From positions 1,674,001-1,738,000 of the forward strand of contig NC_037310.1 in assembly GCF_000143535.2 (NCBI RefSeq): 64,000 bases of DNA, in the 5' to 3' direction. Positions 24,981 through 38,760 of the stretch are shown here, piece by piece. The DNA is from Botrytis cinerea B05.10. Taxonomy: Eukaryota > Ascomycota > Leotiomycetes > Helotiales > Sclerotiniaceae. A model generated the notes under the pieces. It searched no databases. It was not told the DNA's origin and saw nothing but the letters and a program-made list of their open reading frames with translations. A program made the position numbers and the translations under genes. How positions within the stretch are numbered: position 1 is the stretch's first letter; every line of letters starts with the position of its first letter.

Positions 24981-25625
24981 CACGGGGGATGGATGGGTCG
25001 ATGGACTAGAGAACGATGAGTGGTGGCTAGTTGGTTGGATCGATGGTTTGCTCGTCTTGGTTGGCTGGATGAGTATATGTCATTGATTCGGGATTGGGAT
25101 TGGGATTGGGATTCGGATTGGGCATTCACTAGCAGCGCGATCGTAACGGATAGACTTTCTTTGGGTCGTCCTGGAAGATTCCGAATGCATGGGCTTGAAC
25201 TTGAACTTGGATGGGATGGAATGGGGTTTGCCCGACGAATGATTGATACTATTGTATCGTTAATCGTTAGACTACTGTGTAATCAATCACTGTAATATGT
25301 AATATGTAATTGGTTTATTAGTATGTACTCTAATAAGTCTCTAACTATCATCTACTACTACTACTTCTTCTTCTTCTTCACAGGCAAGGAAAGTAATAGA
25401 GAAAGTTAATCCCCGGACAAGATTATTTACACTTCCAATCTGATCGTGTATGTGTATGCGTGTGTGCACTCTACGATTCACGACTATCGCTCTACAAATG
25501 TCTTATCTCGTAAATGGGATCCTAGCTATCCATTGGAAAAGTCTATTGGGGTATTGCAATTGTTGGGAGAGCAACACAATACAATAATACAACACAATAC
25601 AACACAAAATTCTTCCTCCACAGAA

Positions 25626-25666
25626 AGAGAGAGAGAGAGAGAGAGCAAAAAAAAAAAAAAAAAAAA
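25626..25666. repeat. (GA)n followed by poly-A
   Basis: Ten GA dinucleotides, then a run of 20 A after a C. A Pol III terminator or retroposon tail was considered; no element body is visible on either side. Confidence 0.8.
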
Positions 25667-25915
25667 TGTTAAATAAGCAAGAAAGTAATAAGTAAAAGGT
25701 AAATAGAATAGAGTAGGGCTAGGTTATCCATTCATCCATCCATCCATCCATCCACCAATCGATCAATTGAACAGTTAGTTCACGATAGATAGATATTACA
25801 GAGGAATATAACAAATAGTACATTATCCATCCTAGAAATCCAACACCTTCCAAAAATCCAACACCTTCTAAAAAAAAATATATATTCCAATCGCCCCTCC
25901 TTCTTCGATGGTCGC

Positions 25916-25946
<31 letters not shown>

Positions 25947-26039
25947 GATTCATGCTTCATGCTTCATGCTTCTTGATCTTCCCTTCCTTCACTCACCGCG
26001 TTGACCAATGCTACAAAGTGGGAAAATTCGCTTATGTAT

Positions 26040-26176
26040 GGGGGGGGGGTTTTTTTTTGCTGATGCGATGTGATGTGATGTGATGTGATGTTGTAACTGG
26101 ATGGATGGATGGATGGATGTACATCGCATGTATATGTATATGTATATGTATGTGTATGTGTATGTGTATATGTATG
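26040..26176. repeat. Cluster of short tandem repeats
   Basis: In order: a G run joined to a T run (26040-26058), GATGT pentamers (26067-26091), GATG tetramers (26098-26118) and TATATG/TATGTG hexamers (26128-26176). Confidence 0.8.
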
Positions 26177-26319
26177 CAGCAGAAATTTTCTTCCTTCCGC
26201 CTGGGGGATGAGGATGGGGACGGTGGGCGGTAGATGGGATTGATTCTAGAGATACGTATGTATGTATTTAGGCAGGTTTTATAGAGATTGAATTTGTGAG
26301 GGTGATGAGAATTAATTCG

Positions 26320-26388
26320 ATGAATGAATGAATGAATGAATGAATGCCTTGGTCATGGACATAGTCTTGGTCTTGGTCTTGGTCTTAG
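26320..26388. repeat. (TGAA)n and (TCTTGG)n repeats
   Basis: TGAA tetramers at 26320-26346 and about four TCTTGG hexamers at 26364-26388. Confidence 0.8.
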
Positions 26389-26895
26389 GATCGATCGTCT
26401 TTGGCGGTTTCCTACCTTGTATTTTTTTTTTTTTTTGGGTATGGTATGGTATGGTAGATAGGTAGGTATGTATACTCACTCACACACACACTAACTAGCA
26501 CGGAGAACACACATGATATACATAAACTTTCTGGCCTGGTGTGTTCTGGTGTGTAAAAGAATCGGTCTCTTCTTTCAAATCGGTATATATAACAAACATA
26601 ACACAATACAATATAATATAAACCTCAACATCAATATAAACATAAACATAAACACAGTCAATAGAAAATAAGGTATAGTAATACCCACTCCACATTTAGC
26701 TTCTGTTTCAGAAAAAAAGAAAATAAAAAAATCAAAGTCAGTGTGGAAAATAAATAGGCTTTATAGTATAGTATAGTATAGGATAGTTAGCATATACATT
26801 GTTTTGGAATCCTGTATTGTAAGTTGTATGTACATCACAGGTAGGTAGCTCGAGCGAGTTGAGTTTACACTCTGTACAATCAGAAATAAGCAAAT

Positions 26896-26898
<3 letters not shown>

Positions 26899-26931
<33 letters not shown>
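26899..26931. repeat. (CT)n microsatellite
   Basis: About 16 perfect CT dinucleotides, continuing imperfectly to 26941. Confidence 0.9.
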
Positions 26932-26941
<10 letters not shown>

Positions 26942-28959
26942 GTCCACCAGACCGACTATCAGTATAGATGTCCTCCCTCCGTGATTCTTACAGGCAATCG
27001 CTCACCGTAGATATGCATGCATGCAGCATGGAGTACGTAGATATGTGTGGTACTGAACACGTGCACCTTGGAACAACTAGCTAGCTACATCTATCTACAT
27101 CTAGATAGAAATAAGAGATAAGCAGAGATCGGTGTACGCTGTCGCTTGTGTTCGATTTGGCCTGGCCGCCCCCCTCAAGCACATACCTACCGCACCACCT
27201 ACCTATCTTATTGATGTACCTATGGATTGATGTGAGGTGATGTAGAAGAAAATCCTCACCCCGCATTTTGTGCTCGCTAACACCGTGCGCAGCATAAGAT
27301 GCACTAATAAATATGCTGGTGGTGGAATTAAAGTTATGCTATTTATGTATCATCTACGTAGGTATGCACTAATTATCCCTATGCATATTCCTCGATATAT
27401 TGATATTTATTGATCTTGATATTGATATTGATATTGATATAATAGCTAGAAGATAGAAGCACCGAACGAATGAAGGCGAAAAATTCAATAACATATATTT
27501 GGAGCCCAATATTACATATTGATACCGAGTAATGAAATAAATCTCTATGGTTTGTAAGGGAGGCGCGGGTTCGTATTTTTGCGCAGTATTCTTTTTGACC
27601 TGGGTTCGTTTACTATATACGTGTCTTTGCCTTACACATCTAATCTTCCTTCCCCTGTACACAATAGCCTCGATTCAATACAGTGCGCAGAAATTGCTCA
27701 GCCTTCCAAGCCTCTGTTGACCCTCTGATTAAAGAAGAAAGAATGAGAGACCGCGGCACGTACCGTTACAATACTTGTGTATGCCCCGACGTCGCGGCGC
27801 GGCGGATGCAAAGTGTCGGTCGCGGAGCAAGGGAGAATTTGGATAATGTGGCCGGACATATTCGCATCGGTGCCGATGCGAGTGTTGCGCCGCCCCCTGG
27901 ATGTGGTATGCGCTGCTGAGGTGGAATACATCAAAAGACTGCAGAGTTAGTATCGAATCTCACACCATTTTGAGGGTCTCAGGGTCGTTCCATACACCAG
28001 GACCCGAGTCTTACATCTCATATACCTACCTATCAGCGTAAACGGCGGTTGGTCGATGAATCATAATGTATGTAGGGAATCCATGAAGCGAGACAGGGAG
28101 ATAGGAGAAGACATCCTATGATGAGATGAGATGATACGATGTTGTGGTTTTTACCCCTATTGATTAGTAGATTCTCTTTGAGCAATAATACAGCTCCAGT
28201 GTGTCAAGTACACACTTGATCTGCATTACTAGAGAATTTCCGGATAACCCCTCCTTTCACCTATAGGATGTAGGAGCCGCGAGACTGACTAGGCATATCC
28301 GAGTTGGTGCAACACATCTGGAGACTCATATCACACCATGATACCTTGACCCAATAATCTAAATTAGCCCCCAAACACATTTCACACAAACGCGTGAACG
28401 CGTGGGAGGGGGAGACGTGATTTATTTATTTTTCCTCGTAAGGATGCATGTTGCAAGCTTGTACTTGCATATGCGGCTACTGATATCTCTTGGTACGCTG
28501 AGCGCTGAGCGACGCAAAACGCATGCAGCGTGGGACAGGAGGAAACTTGATTTGGGGCTGGAGCGCTTGGATGATGATGACATGACATGACAGTAAGGTT
28601 TGCGTGTAGCAGGATTTCGGATTGTCTTTGAAGCCTTGATATTGTCTCGATGGTTTCTGGTGTGGTGAAAATGCGAGGCGGGGAGCGCGATTCATCTTAG
28701 GATGGATGCGGTTAGCACGTGCTCATCTTGCGGGGTGAATGCATCGTTGGTGATGGCGACTTGGATTGATAAGGATAAGTTCCAGGGGAAATTCGTTAGG
28801 CCTCGGTGCATCTAAATCTTCAATCTGTGGAAAGTGTATTTGGATATCTCGATCAGGAATCGAAATTCTTTCCCTCGATTGCCGATAGATCTATGGATTA
28901 TGAACGATTGATCTGCGAGTCTTCATGACTCTTTTTCTAAATTTCTTTTTTTCCCCAGC

Positions 28960-28981
28960 CAGCAGCAGCAGCAGCAGCAGC
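28960..28981. repeat. (GCA)7 microsatellite
   Basis: Seven GCA/CAG trinucleotides outside any convincing coding frame. Confidence 0.85.
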
Positions 28982-29843
28982 GGGCATTTCCCGGCGAGAT
29001 GGTAAGATCAACAGGTCTTACGAGTTACGAAGCTGGGCGGAAAAGCAAAAATCGAGTGGACTCCGTGGAGGTGACCCCCCAGAATCCATCCGGCTCTTGG
29101 ACGTCTGCAATACAGGATTTGTCAGGTCGTTACGCCATTTTGGACAGCTCTGACTAACCCACTGTCAAAACTCGTGGTATTTATAAGTGTGCCGTTATGA
29201 TACGAAATTGAAGGTTTTGACAAGTCCACCCTATCCCTCAAGCAATTGACACGGGCCGGACGCATCTTCCCCATGGCTCAGTAGTCTTGCAGTGTGAGTG
29301 AATAATGATATCAAGAGTGAAACCGGCCCCGTAGACTGCGCACTTTTCCTATTCCCGAGCGAGTGATTCAGGCATTCATCGAAACCTTATTTCGCAAGAG
29401 GCAAAGTGCGCTGTGAAGCTGTTGGGTCTATACGGTATTTATAATAAGGTTCAACACAGGTCTTAAGATCAACGTAAGTGTACATACAAGTCGTATCCCC
29501 GTTTCTGTTACTGTGCCAGAATATCATAGTGCCAGGCGGGACTGCGAACAGACACGCGAGAACAATTGCCCAATACAATCAATACCTCTAAATAGCTTGA
29601 CATGGAGGCGTCCCAAACATTTCATGCTAATTCAACATAATGTGTATGTCTAGTTGCGAAGCACGAAATTGTCGCGAAACCCTGATCACCAAAAGCCTCA
29701 TCGCGAATCTAACACGCTACCTAGTTCTCAGACCATTTCGTTGGTGAATACGCAATGTTTAGGTAGTGTCAGTACGTACGTATTTGGGGGTTATTGTGTG
29801 TATGCATTCATGTCGTACCCCGAGCGAAAATCTATGGAAGAGC

Positions 29844-29876
29844 ATAGGATAGGATAGGATAGGATAGGATAGGATA
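29844..29876. repeat. (ATAGG)n microsatellite
   Basis: Six perfect ATAGG pentamers. Confidence 0.9.
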
Positions 29877-31535
29877 AGAGGACGCCAATAATACGGCTCG
29901 GCGTATCTCATGTCAACCTAGTGTTTTCCTTGTCTGGAATGGATGGGGGGTTTGAATAAGTGGCTTTGTAAGGCTAGGAGGGATCATTATGGTTGGGAAT
30001 TACTATGACTATTACCATGACCATGAAATGAGAACCGGAGGCTGCTAGATGTTGGTACTGGAATGGGAAGGTGTATATTTAGACGTGTGGTTTGCTTCTG
30101 TGAGTGGACTCAGTGGAGTGAGGTTCAGTTGAATACGACATTAAGCGGAAAATTATGTCTAAAATCGATTCGCTGGAAGTCATCCCCTTTTTCCCAGGTC
30201 TAAAGTGGTGGCTGTGGCTGAACGATGACCCAAATTCCTGACTCAAGTACTTGATTGGACAATTCATCCATCACAGCCACACTTCTTGCATGTATCACGT
30301 ACCTCTTGTATTTCCCATCCCATCTTTGGCATATTTGTCCCGTCTCGCCGCGATGTAAAATTGTATGTTCCCCATCCTATCACAGGCTCTTAGTGCCTTG
30401 CTCAGGAGGTCCGGCTAGGAACTCATTGACACCAGAAATCCTACGACCCACACGGATATTGAATACCATGCCTTGACTATAGCACTCTACCTCATATCAC
30501 GAAACCATTCTCTTGGACTTTGCCACACCTTCGTTCCAACTCCGAGCATAAATTAACGATAAACTTGCATGAACCCAGTCTGACGCGTGAAGAGCTAAAA
30601 CGGGAGAGGACCTAGGTGTCTTTAGAACGGGGAACAAGCCAAATGATACGAAACTATCACCAAATCTACGCGCTTCCTTGGGAAAGTTTCGAAAAGCAAA
30701 TTACCGTGCATGTGTACATGTATGTACCTAGACGGTGCTAATGGAAATGAAAATATCCTATCGCCCAGAAACTATAAGTCGCCACGGCAAAGTTGATACA
30801 ATTCGCTAGTGAGTCACCGATACATCCGGATTTCACGTTCCTCATGAGTATCAAATATCCGAATCACAAACATTTCAATTTCCATCAAACACTCTGCACA
30901 TCTTTCTTGACTGGAATCGTCCTAGCGACTTCTGCTTCCAGAATCAATCACATGCAGTCACGTAAATTTCATCTCTTGCCTATGCAGTATTAATCTAAGA
31001 CCCCATCTCCCGGCACCGGAAGATCTTCATCCTAGTCCTTTGGGGCTTGCAGTTCAAACGAAATTGAAGGTCATGGAAGCTTTTTGATCTCATTCTAGAA
31101 TAAATGTTTTATATGCGCAGGAACCGAGGTAGTAAAAAGCAAATAAGTGCAGATTGACTGATGTGATTTGGTTTGATTTGATCGATTAATATGTGTTGTC
31201 AAACATCCCAATTAATCAAGGTATCCCTTCCTATTCTCGGTCGATGGATGAATGTAGAATGGGGAAATAGGAGGAAATTGAGATTTTCGGGGTCCATGCA
31301 AATGTCATGTGCATTATGCATATTTCCCAATATGCATATCTGGAATCAGTATGACATACGCCGTACTTCCATCGCGACTCCACTTTTGGGGTGGCCTATT
31401 CATTTCCTTGCATTTATTTCTAATTCCGTCTTGGAGAATGAACAGACTGGTCAGAGAGTGTGATGGGGATGATAATAATCGAGCACGACAGCTCATTTCA
31501 TGCATGCTGCCTTTTTTCCCCATTCCTCTGATCGC

Positions 31536-31560
31536 CAGGACAGGACAGGACAGGACAGGA
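31536..31560. repeat. (CAGGA)5 microsatellite
   Basis: Five perfect CAGGA pentamers. Confidence 0.85.
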
Positions 31561-33281
31561 AAAGATTACGTGGTACAATGGGCATCCATCAAGTAGTGGA
31601 ATTGTCAGGGGACGAAGTTTGAAAGAAGAGGGGTAGATCTCGGGTACGCGCAGCTTCTTCAGGGGTTATGGAGATTGTTTGCGAGAGATGTGGGACATAG
31701 TGGTGGGATGAAGGCTTGATTGTAATGTGTAGGTAAGGTATTGTGCGTGGTTTCCTGCGTCAGGCAAAGGGAAGGGACGAAAAACCAGAGGAAAATGTCT
31801 CTGCTTCGGTTAGAGAAGATATGAAATCTTTCGCATTGTTTGAGATACCCGTCATATCCGATGAGTGCATCGCAAACAATGCTTTCTCTTTGAAATTGAT
31901 TGTCAGTCTGTCATCTAGGAGTCCTAGTAGCACAAACAATTCTTCATTCCCGCCGAGGAAAATTTGCATTGCATTGCATCTCTTTCTTTCTTTCTTTTTT
32001 CCTTCTGATTGTCGGGAAGGTCTTATGCATAGATTAGAGATTACTCAGTGGTACAATGTTCAATATTTAGTCCTGTCAATTAGGAGGGCGCTTTCGCTGG
32101 AGGATTGACAGGAATGCTCAGCTGGATATAGTACGAAATACACGACAGACTCTCCGAGGGTATGCCTGGCATATATCGTGACTTTTGCATGGATAATCAT
32201 CAGCTTGATGACTTCCTCTTGAAAGTGAAGATGGGCTTGTACAATAGAAGGAACTTATGCCTATTTATTTCTAGAGAAGATAGCTGCCAAAGATGCGCAA
32301 TATAAATAAATAAAATTACAGTCTCGTAGCGTTTCATTCACCTGCTTCAAATTCTCGAATACATGTACGTGTATTCTTTAAATCCAAATGTTTCTGAATG
32401 CACTTGCCTCGAAAATACAAAGTACATATATAAGCATACACATACGTTCAATTTTCTGCGGCTGTCATGGTTTGCTTGACCTCCGCTGGGTGGAAAACTT
32501 TTTCCATCGCATGAATTTTCTTCAAATTCTCAATTTTTGGTGTATCTTCAAGTCTCCAAATTTGCTTGGGTAGGCAGCTCAACTCAATTCATGTCTGCAA
32601 GTCAAAATTGGTTGGAACGCGCAGGTTCACAAAGACTCATTCTATCCATCACAACAAAGAAAAGGAAGTTTGCAAAGGAGGCTGAAAGAGGGCCCCTCGC
32701 AAGAGTTGAGAAGAACAGAGAGGAAATTATTGATAAAGAAATTCAGGACGGGACTCGCTCCGTTTGCAGTCTAAAAATGATTCGACAAAGAACAAACTTT
32801 TATGGAAGTGTTCTGTTTTTTGGAGAGTTCTCTCTCTGGAGAGAGAGCCACCATTAGACAGAGAAGGTGGAAGTCTCCACCAGATATCTCTACGTTATAA
32901 ATCTTGGTAATTGACTACAGCCATCATAAATCCAGTCTCAGTGGTTCTCATGTATTGATGTATGTGCAAGAATTTACCCCGCGATATTTCTTACCCAATT
33001 GTTTCATTGTGAGGAATGTTTAGGTTATTCTCTTGGAACGTTTTCTTTGGAGAAGCTCAATTGAATGCAAATGGTAGCTTAGCTATTTCTCTTGAAAGAA
33101 AAATGTATATCAAAGTGAAAGCTTGCACACAAAGAACATTTCAAGCAGGACTCCGACCCAATTCTCAGTAGCAAACTCACCAATCCAAAGATCTCTATCC
33201 TCTGTAAGATCGCCGTCATCCAGTATCATTACTTTCTGGAAAAGAAGTGGAAGTAGGAATTATCATAAGCATTTGCGGAGA

Positions 33282-36200
33282 TGCAGTCAGATGAGTAAGT
33301 CAATATCGATAGATCACGAGAAAGAGCACACAATCTAACTTTTCTCAAAAGATCAGACCGTGAGGAACTCTCTGTAGGAGAGGATGATGGAGACCAATCC
33401 GATCAGTCCGATCAATCTCATCAATCCGATCAATCTCATCAATCCGATCAATCTGATCAACCTGAACCACTTCCACCTAGGAAGTTGAAACTTCCAAAGT
33501 TCTTGACTGAAATAGAACATGCTGAACCACGTCCCGATCCAAAAACTTCTTTTAAAGGTCACGATCAGCCGCCGGCTAATGAACGTCTTGAACAAATCAA
33601 GACATTTCTTGCTGACGAAGATGCGAACCGATGCTTAGATTTCAAAGACAAGCTCACACAGATACAAGATTACCTTGCGCACATTGAGAAGCATCGAGTC
33701 CCATGCGACAAAAATCTCTTCAAAGATGCAAAAGTAATGACAGATATTCAAGCAGATTGGCATAATCGCATGGAAAAATCAGCTCTCGGCGATCCTTTGT
33801 GTGTAGAGAGCCCTCAGATTCAGCCTTATAGTACAAGACTTATGTCGAATGAAGTGACTCTTGCGATTCGCGAAACGAAGGAAATCAATGGCACACAGGC
33901 AAAAATCCGTGAAGATCGGCCTCCTTTCACAGTTAAGCGTACTAAAGATCACGCGGTATTTCTCAGAGCTATCAAAGAAGATGCAAAGAAAACTTTGTCG
34001 GATCTTACGGAAGAGGAAGAGAACCGGAATCTTTTCAAAATTGAGACCCACGCATACATTGATACCAAGAAAAGCCCGGCATTAATTCCTCTTTGGACAG
34101 ATCCTATTCGCGGTATATCAGATACTGGAAAGGCACAAAGTGGTGCTGATCCTTGGTATGGAAGCGGCCAGGTTCTAGGGGTCACTCCAGAAGGGGGAGA
34201 CGAGCGTGAGCCAAAGCACAATCCTCTACCACCGGTAGTCAGAGGATACCTGGAGGCTGTACAATATTATTTGAATGAATATAGGGAGAACGTCATTTCT
34301 CTTGGACGTGGAGATCTACGTCATGCCAAACAGTGGAGTGCAGCGGCCTTGAAAGGCTTTTTACGACTATTTCCAACGCCAGAGGCAAAAAAGCTTGAGC
34401 GTAACGCTAATGTTTATTCAACTGGGCAAAGAAAAGGCGATATGACAGATGAAGAGTATAGAGCTGTCAAAGATGATTGGAAGAAGTACAATGATTTACA
34501 AGATCAGCTGTTGGAACATCTCTCTGCCAAGACCACCCCTCAAATGCAGTTCTTCTTTGACGAACCAGACATGGTCAAAAAAGATAAATACGACCCTGCG
34601 AAGATTAACATCACACGGGAATACGGCGAAAGAATGAGGGAAGTCCAAAAAATGCAAGCAGAGCTTCATGAACTCATGCGAGAATGTCGTGACAGTAAAG
34701 GCCCGCAATCTTGCAACTGGTGGGTACTAGGGAGAATGGCTGAGATACTTTCCCCCGTTGAGCCTGATATATTTGGAGAAGTGGGAAATCATTGGGCCCA
34801 ATTCAAAACGAGACACATTCCCTTGCTTTGGGATAAAGCATATGATTTACAATCTAAGGAAACGTGGCTCATCTCTCGTAGTGTGGGAGACAAAGTCGTG
34901 ATTGAACCCTATATCCAGAGATTACGAGATCTCTGGACTGCCATTTACAAGAACGAACCAGAACTTCAACGGGAAGAAGCTGATATAGAGAGTGGTGCAC
35001 CATGGGTTGTATTATTACCATTGCAAAAGGGAGCTCTAAGGACTGACCCAATAAGACATAAGATGTCACCCGACTTTTTGCAGCCATATATCTTCTACGT
35101 ACCTTGGGCCACTCCCAAGCCTGAGCTTTCTCCGGAGTTGGAAAAGCAAGTAGAAAGAATTCATCGACTTCTAAAAGCAAAAAGCGAACAAGGAGGCGTA
35201 CTGAATCATGTCGGAATGGCAGTACTTCGACAAAATCTAGCGCCCTTTTTCTATCCTCGACTTCGTCGAATGTATGATCAAACGCTCAGCAATAACCCTA
35301 AAGTTCGAGATAAGGCGCTTAAAGCACTTTCTGACATTATGGATCCTTGGCTAGCGGGATTCGAAGGAGTTGGAATCGAGATAAGGAGTTATAAGCCGGA
35401 GGATAAGCAAGCTCTCCTGGGACCAACTATACCAGCGACTCTCACGGATGCACCTGATGCTGGAAAAGCTCCCGTGTTGAGACAGCGCGATCCATCCGTT
35501 CTATATCAGGCTCATAGAAGATTGGACCCAGAATCACTAAATACTCTCAATGCACAACTGAACAAGGATATCCCCGATGATGGTGATGTCGGACAAGGTA
35601 CTGGTGGGAGCTGGGACCAAAAAAAGAAGAAAAACTATGCGAGTCTGCTAGGTTCTCCGGCTTTGCAAAAGATAGAAGCAGAATTAGACAAGATTGAGGA
35701 TGAGATCAACAGCCTGAGAGCTGATGCTTCCTCCATTATTCTCGCTGGTTTACAGAAAGAATGGGGTCTCATAAAACAGAGGCTTGACGAGGAAGAGAGA
35801 AGGACTGTGATTGGGGTGAAAGCTGCAGCTAATCTAAAATCAAAGGATAAAACCATCACAGTATTACAAAGTGTAGATTTCGTGGATACAGATGTTGATA
35901 CCGACAATCTTCCTGGGGTCTTTTACCTCGCCACCGAACCACCCTCACCAATGTCCATTCATCCTACAAAGGTTGATGCTTTGTCTCTTGTGCCCAATCT
36001 CGATACCGGTATCCATCGTAATAGAGAACAAAATTGGCAACAGTTTATCCTGGGCTACCCGCAAACAGCTTCTCTCTATGACACGGGCGCATTAAACTTT
36101 CAGTCTAAGGCTGAAAGAAGGGGTATTCAACGAGCGGCTATTGAAATAGCTTTAAATTTTTTAGCTTCTAATTATGAGCAACGTCGTCCGGAAGATCGAT

Positions 36201-38760
36201 TCCGTCGTGTTGTACTTCCTTCGCCATGGCAACAACCTCTACCAGAAGTTCCAATATCATTGGAACTTGAACCGACCAAGCGACCCGTAGAGCTGGATAC
36301 AAAATACTACACCAAACTTATGGTTGAGTACACGAGGTGGAAAGATGACGACTGGTATGACGCTCGTGAAAAAATCATTAAGAATGCCCCAGGTCACGTT
36401 CCACCACCGGCTAATTTTAATGGCCCCTTCACAATTCCATCGATGTTCGACTACCAAGACGCTGCTGCCAAATATTTGGGCAACTTGACTCCCACATGGG
36501 ATGCTTTGTTGCATGCAGCCAATACCTTTCCGAGGCCATTCCTGACAGGAGTTCTTGCACGTATTGAGAGGGGTGTAAGGTTTGAGCCTGGTCGAGGATT
36601 CGATGCACTTAACGAAGTAAAAGATGGTATGGAGATAAAACTGGTACCACAAGAACTCGGTGTCCTCCGGGAACTAACTGAACCATCTTGGAACTGTCAC
36701 TGGCTGCCATATCCTCCTGTCGCAGATGACAAAGAAGATATGCCTAGACAGATTCTTGAAGAGTTTGAAAGAGACATTGAAGCGCTACCAGAATCTGAAA
36801 AACCTCCTTATTGGGTATCAGAGAAGGGCCCGAGTGACCCACCGGTGGGTAACTATCCATTGGACCAGAGAGATATTCGTACAATTAACAAGTATGATCC
36901 TCATGTCAAGAGTACCGATTTTGTGCCCATGTTACAACTTCTCCGGCAAATAAACGGTCGTCGAGGTAAACAGAATTTGCCTCCCTTTGACCGGGTTACA
37001 GCGAGAAAACACTTTATGACAATGCATGAATACCATCACATACAGTATGTTCCATGCCATCTCATTTAATATCAAAACAGCTAATTGCTTTATTAGTTTT
37101 GAAACAGGGTTTCAACCTGAACTTGAAGTTGGGTTCGAGCTTGATCGTGTGGCAAGAGTTTCGCTTACAGGTCATCCCGAAATGAAGTATATTGATGGTC
37201 GACGCCGGGCGTTTGCCGGCTATGGAATTGACTGGGAACAAGCAACCAACACCTATAGCGTTCAATACAATGCGGATAGATTCACCGGACCTCCGATTAT
37301 CCAGCCTAATCTCTACAGTTTTATCGAAAAGGCGTCATTCAAATTTGGTAGAGCAATCGCTATGTATACAGAAGAACTCACATTGGAGGAAAAGCACTAT
37401 ACGAGAGACCTCAGCATCGCAGTTGTTCACCAGAGTTACTCAGACACAATGAAACGCTTAGAAGGAAAAGAACTATACCCTGGGGAGCCCAACGTACCTC
37501 CCGCAAACCCCAACCCGAATAACATAACTTTAATTCGCATCGCGTCTGATCTCTACAGGGTCGCCCCAGATATCTTCACCGACTATGGTCTTAACCTCGA
37601 AACACTTCTCGACTCCGCTGTCCCATACTCCACCCGTTTGCAATACTCCGCCCTAGTGATTCAAACCCAAGTCATCGAAGAACTAAATAACAACTGGGAA
37701 TCTCGTTTCCCCATCAAAGAAGATGTTTGGGGATTCGCCCGGGACAGATTGATTAACCCTGTGAGCACTGTAGTCGCGGGTCGCACTTTTACAGAATATC
37801 ACCAACCGCGTCAGTATTTCAGTATGCAAAGATGGCCACCGTGCGAACAGAGTCCTGCTGGTCAACAGGTCATCAAAATTAGTGGGCCGGTGGTACAAGC
37901 GAAGATTGTCAAAGAACCGGCAAAGAGAAAGACGATGGAAGAGAAGAGGATGGATTTGTTGAGGAAAAAGCAGGAGCCGGTACATATTGGGGGTGCGCCA
38001 CCTAATTTCCCATTTGGAGAGACGCCTTATCAACAGGCCTATCAGAGTTGGAGGATCACGGAGGATCTGAAAGATGGTGAGTTTCCCTACAATTTTGTCT
38101 CTTGTCTAGTATTTTTCTTGGCGAATTTAATATCGAACTGTAAATCAATGATGCTAACATTTACATCACACAGTTCCCGAGTTTAACCCTTCACCCAAGC
38201 CAAAAAGCTTCCTCGAAAAAATTCTTCCCCCTATTCCTCCCTCACCGATAGACCGATTTGCGCTCCCCAGAATCCCCCCCTCCTTCCGCCCCAGAAGTAT
38301 GCCTGTCGAGCTTTTGCGCCAAAAGACCATTTTCGCCGCCCAATCCACGCATGGCCTACCTAACCTCACTGAATACTACATGGAAGATGATGAAGCAAAG
38401 GCAATAAGAGATTACCGTCAATGGGAGAAAGAAAACGAAAGGATCAAAATGATTGAAAGACTAGCCAAGGGAAAGAGCTGGCAGAGTATGACAAGGGGTG
38501 AGAGGGAGAAGTATGAAGGGGAACTGGCTATTATGGAGATGGAGGAGCAGCGGGTGCTGCAGAATTCAGGAGGATGGGGTATTATTGGAGATGAAGCGAA
38601 CGCGAGTCGTGGTTCTGATGGGGCTTTGGTATTGAGGACTGGTCATGGCGGGAAGAAAAGGAATCGAAGCGGGAGTACTGGTGGAAGAGGGGGTAGAAAG
38701 AGGAGAGGCGGTAGACCGACAACAATTCAAACTGACGCGTCAATGTCGGGAGCGCTGTGA
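33282..38760 (+). CDS. Giant orphan protein, 1757 residues, four exons
   Basis: I do not recognise this protein. Exons are 33282-33295 (14 nt, M-Q-S-D plus two bases), 33352-37044, 37097-38076 and 38174-38760; all three introns (56, 52 and 97 nt) have good donors and branch sites, and phases agree. The tiny first exon is needed because exon 2 has no in-frame ATG for its first 380 bases or so. The N-terminus has D-Q-S-D-Q-S-H-Q-S repeats encoded by a 12-bp minisatellite. The body is hydrophilic and helix-prone, without membrane spans or signal peptide. W- and P-rich conserved-looking blocks include W-W-V-L-G-R-M-A, P-Y-I-F-Y-V-P-W-A and G-Y-G-I-D-W-E. The C-terminus (about 1730-1743) is G-R-G-G-R-K-R-R-G-G-R-P, an AT-hook-like basic segment that suggests a nuclear or DNA-associated protein. 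Confidence 0.82.
33388..33464. repeat. 12-bp coding minisatellite
   Basis: About six copies of a unit like TCAATCCGATCA, encoding D-Q-S-(D/H)-Q-S near the N-terminus of the 1757-residue protein. The unit is a multiple of three, so copy-number change keeps the frame. Confidence 0.85.

Larger units (their letters stand above)
17950..33281. other. 15-kb gene-poor, microsatellite-dense region
   Basis: No open frame here has a recognisable domain, good splice partners and unbroken coding style. The part nearest the cyclin (17950-20050) is purine-rich on the plus strand, so C/T-rich on the cyclin's strand, and probably serves as its promoter and leader. The rest is a mosaic of simple repeats and unique DNA. 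Frames at 22352-22774 are open on both strands but match nothing I know. The region may hold non-coding transcripts or cyclin enhancers; the sequence alone cannot show it. Confidence 0.5.

Noticed and set aside
25626..25666. GA repeat plus poly-A as a retroposon tail
   Set aside because: No target-site duplication or element body is visible next to it.
29387..29578. Small frame with a hydrophobic, signal-like start (minus strand)
   Set aside because: It begins with TTG, a stop lies immediately upstream, and no ATG or splice site rescues it.
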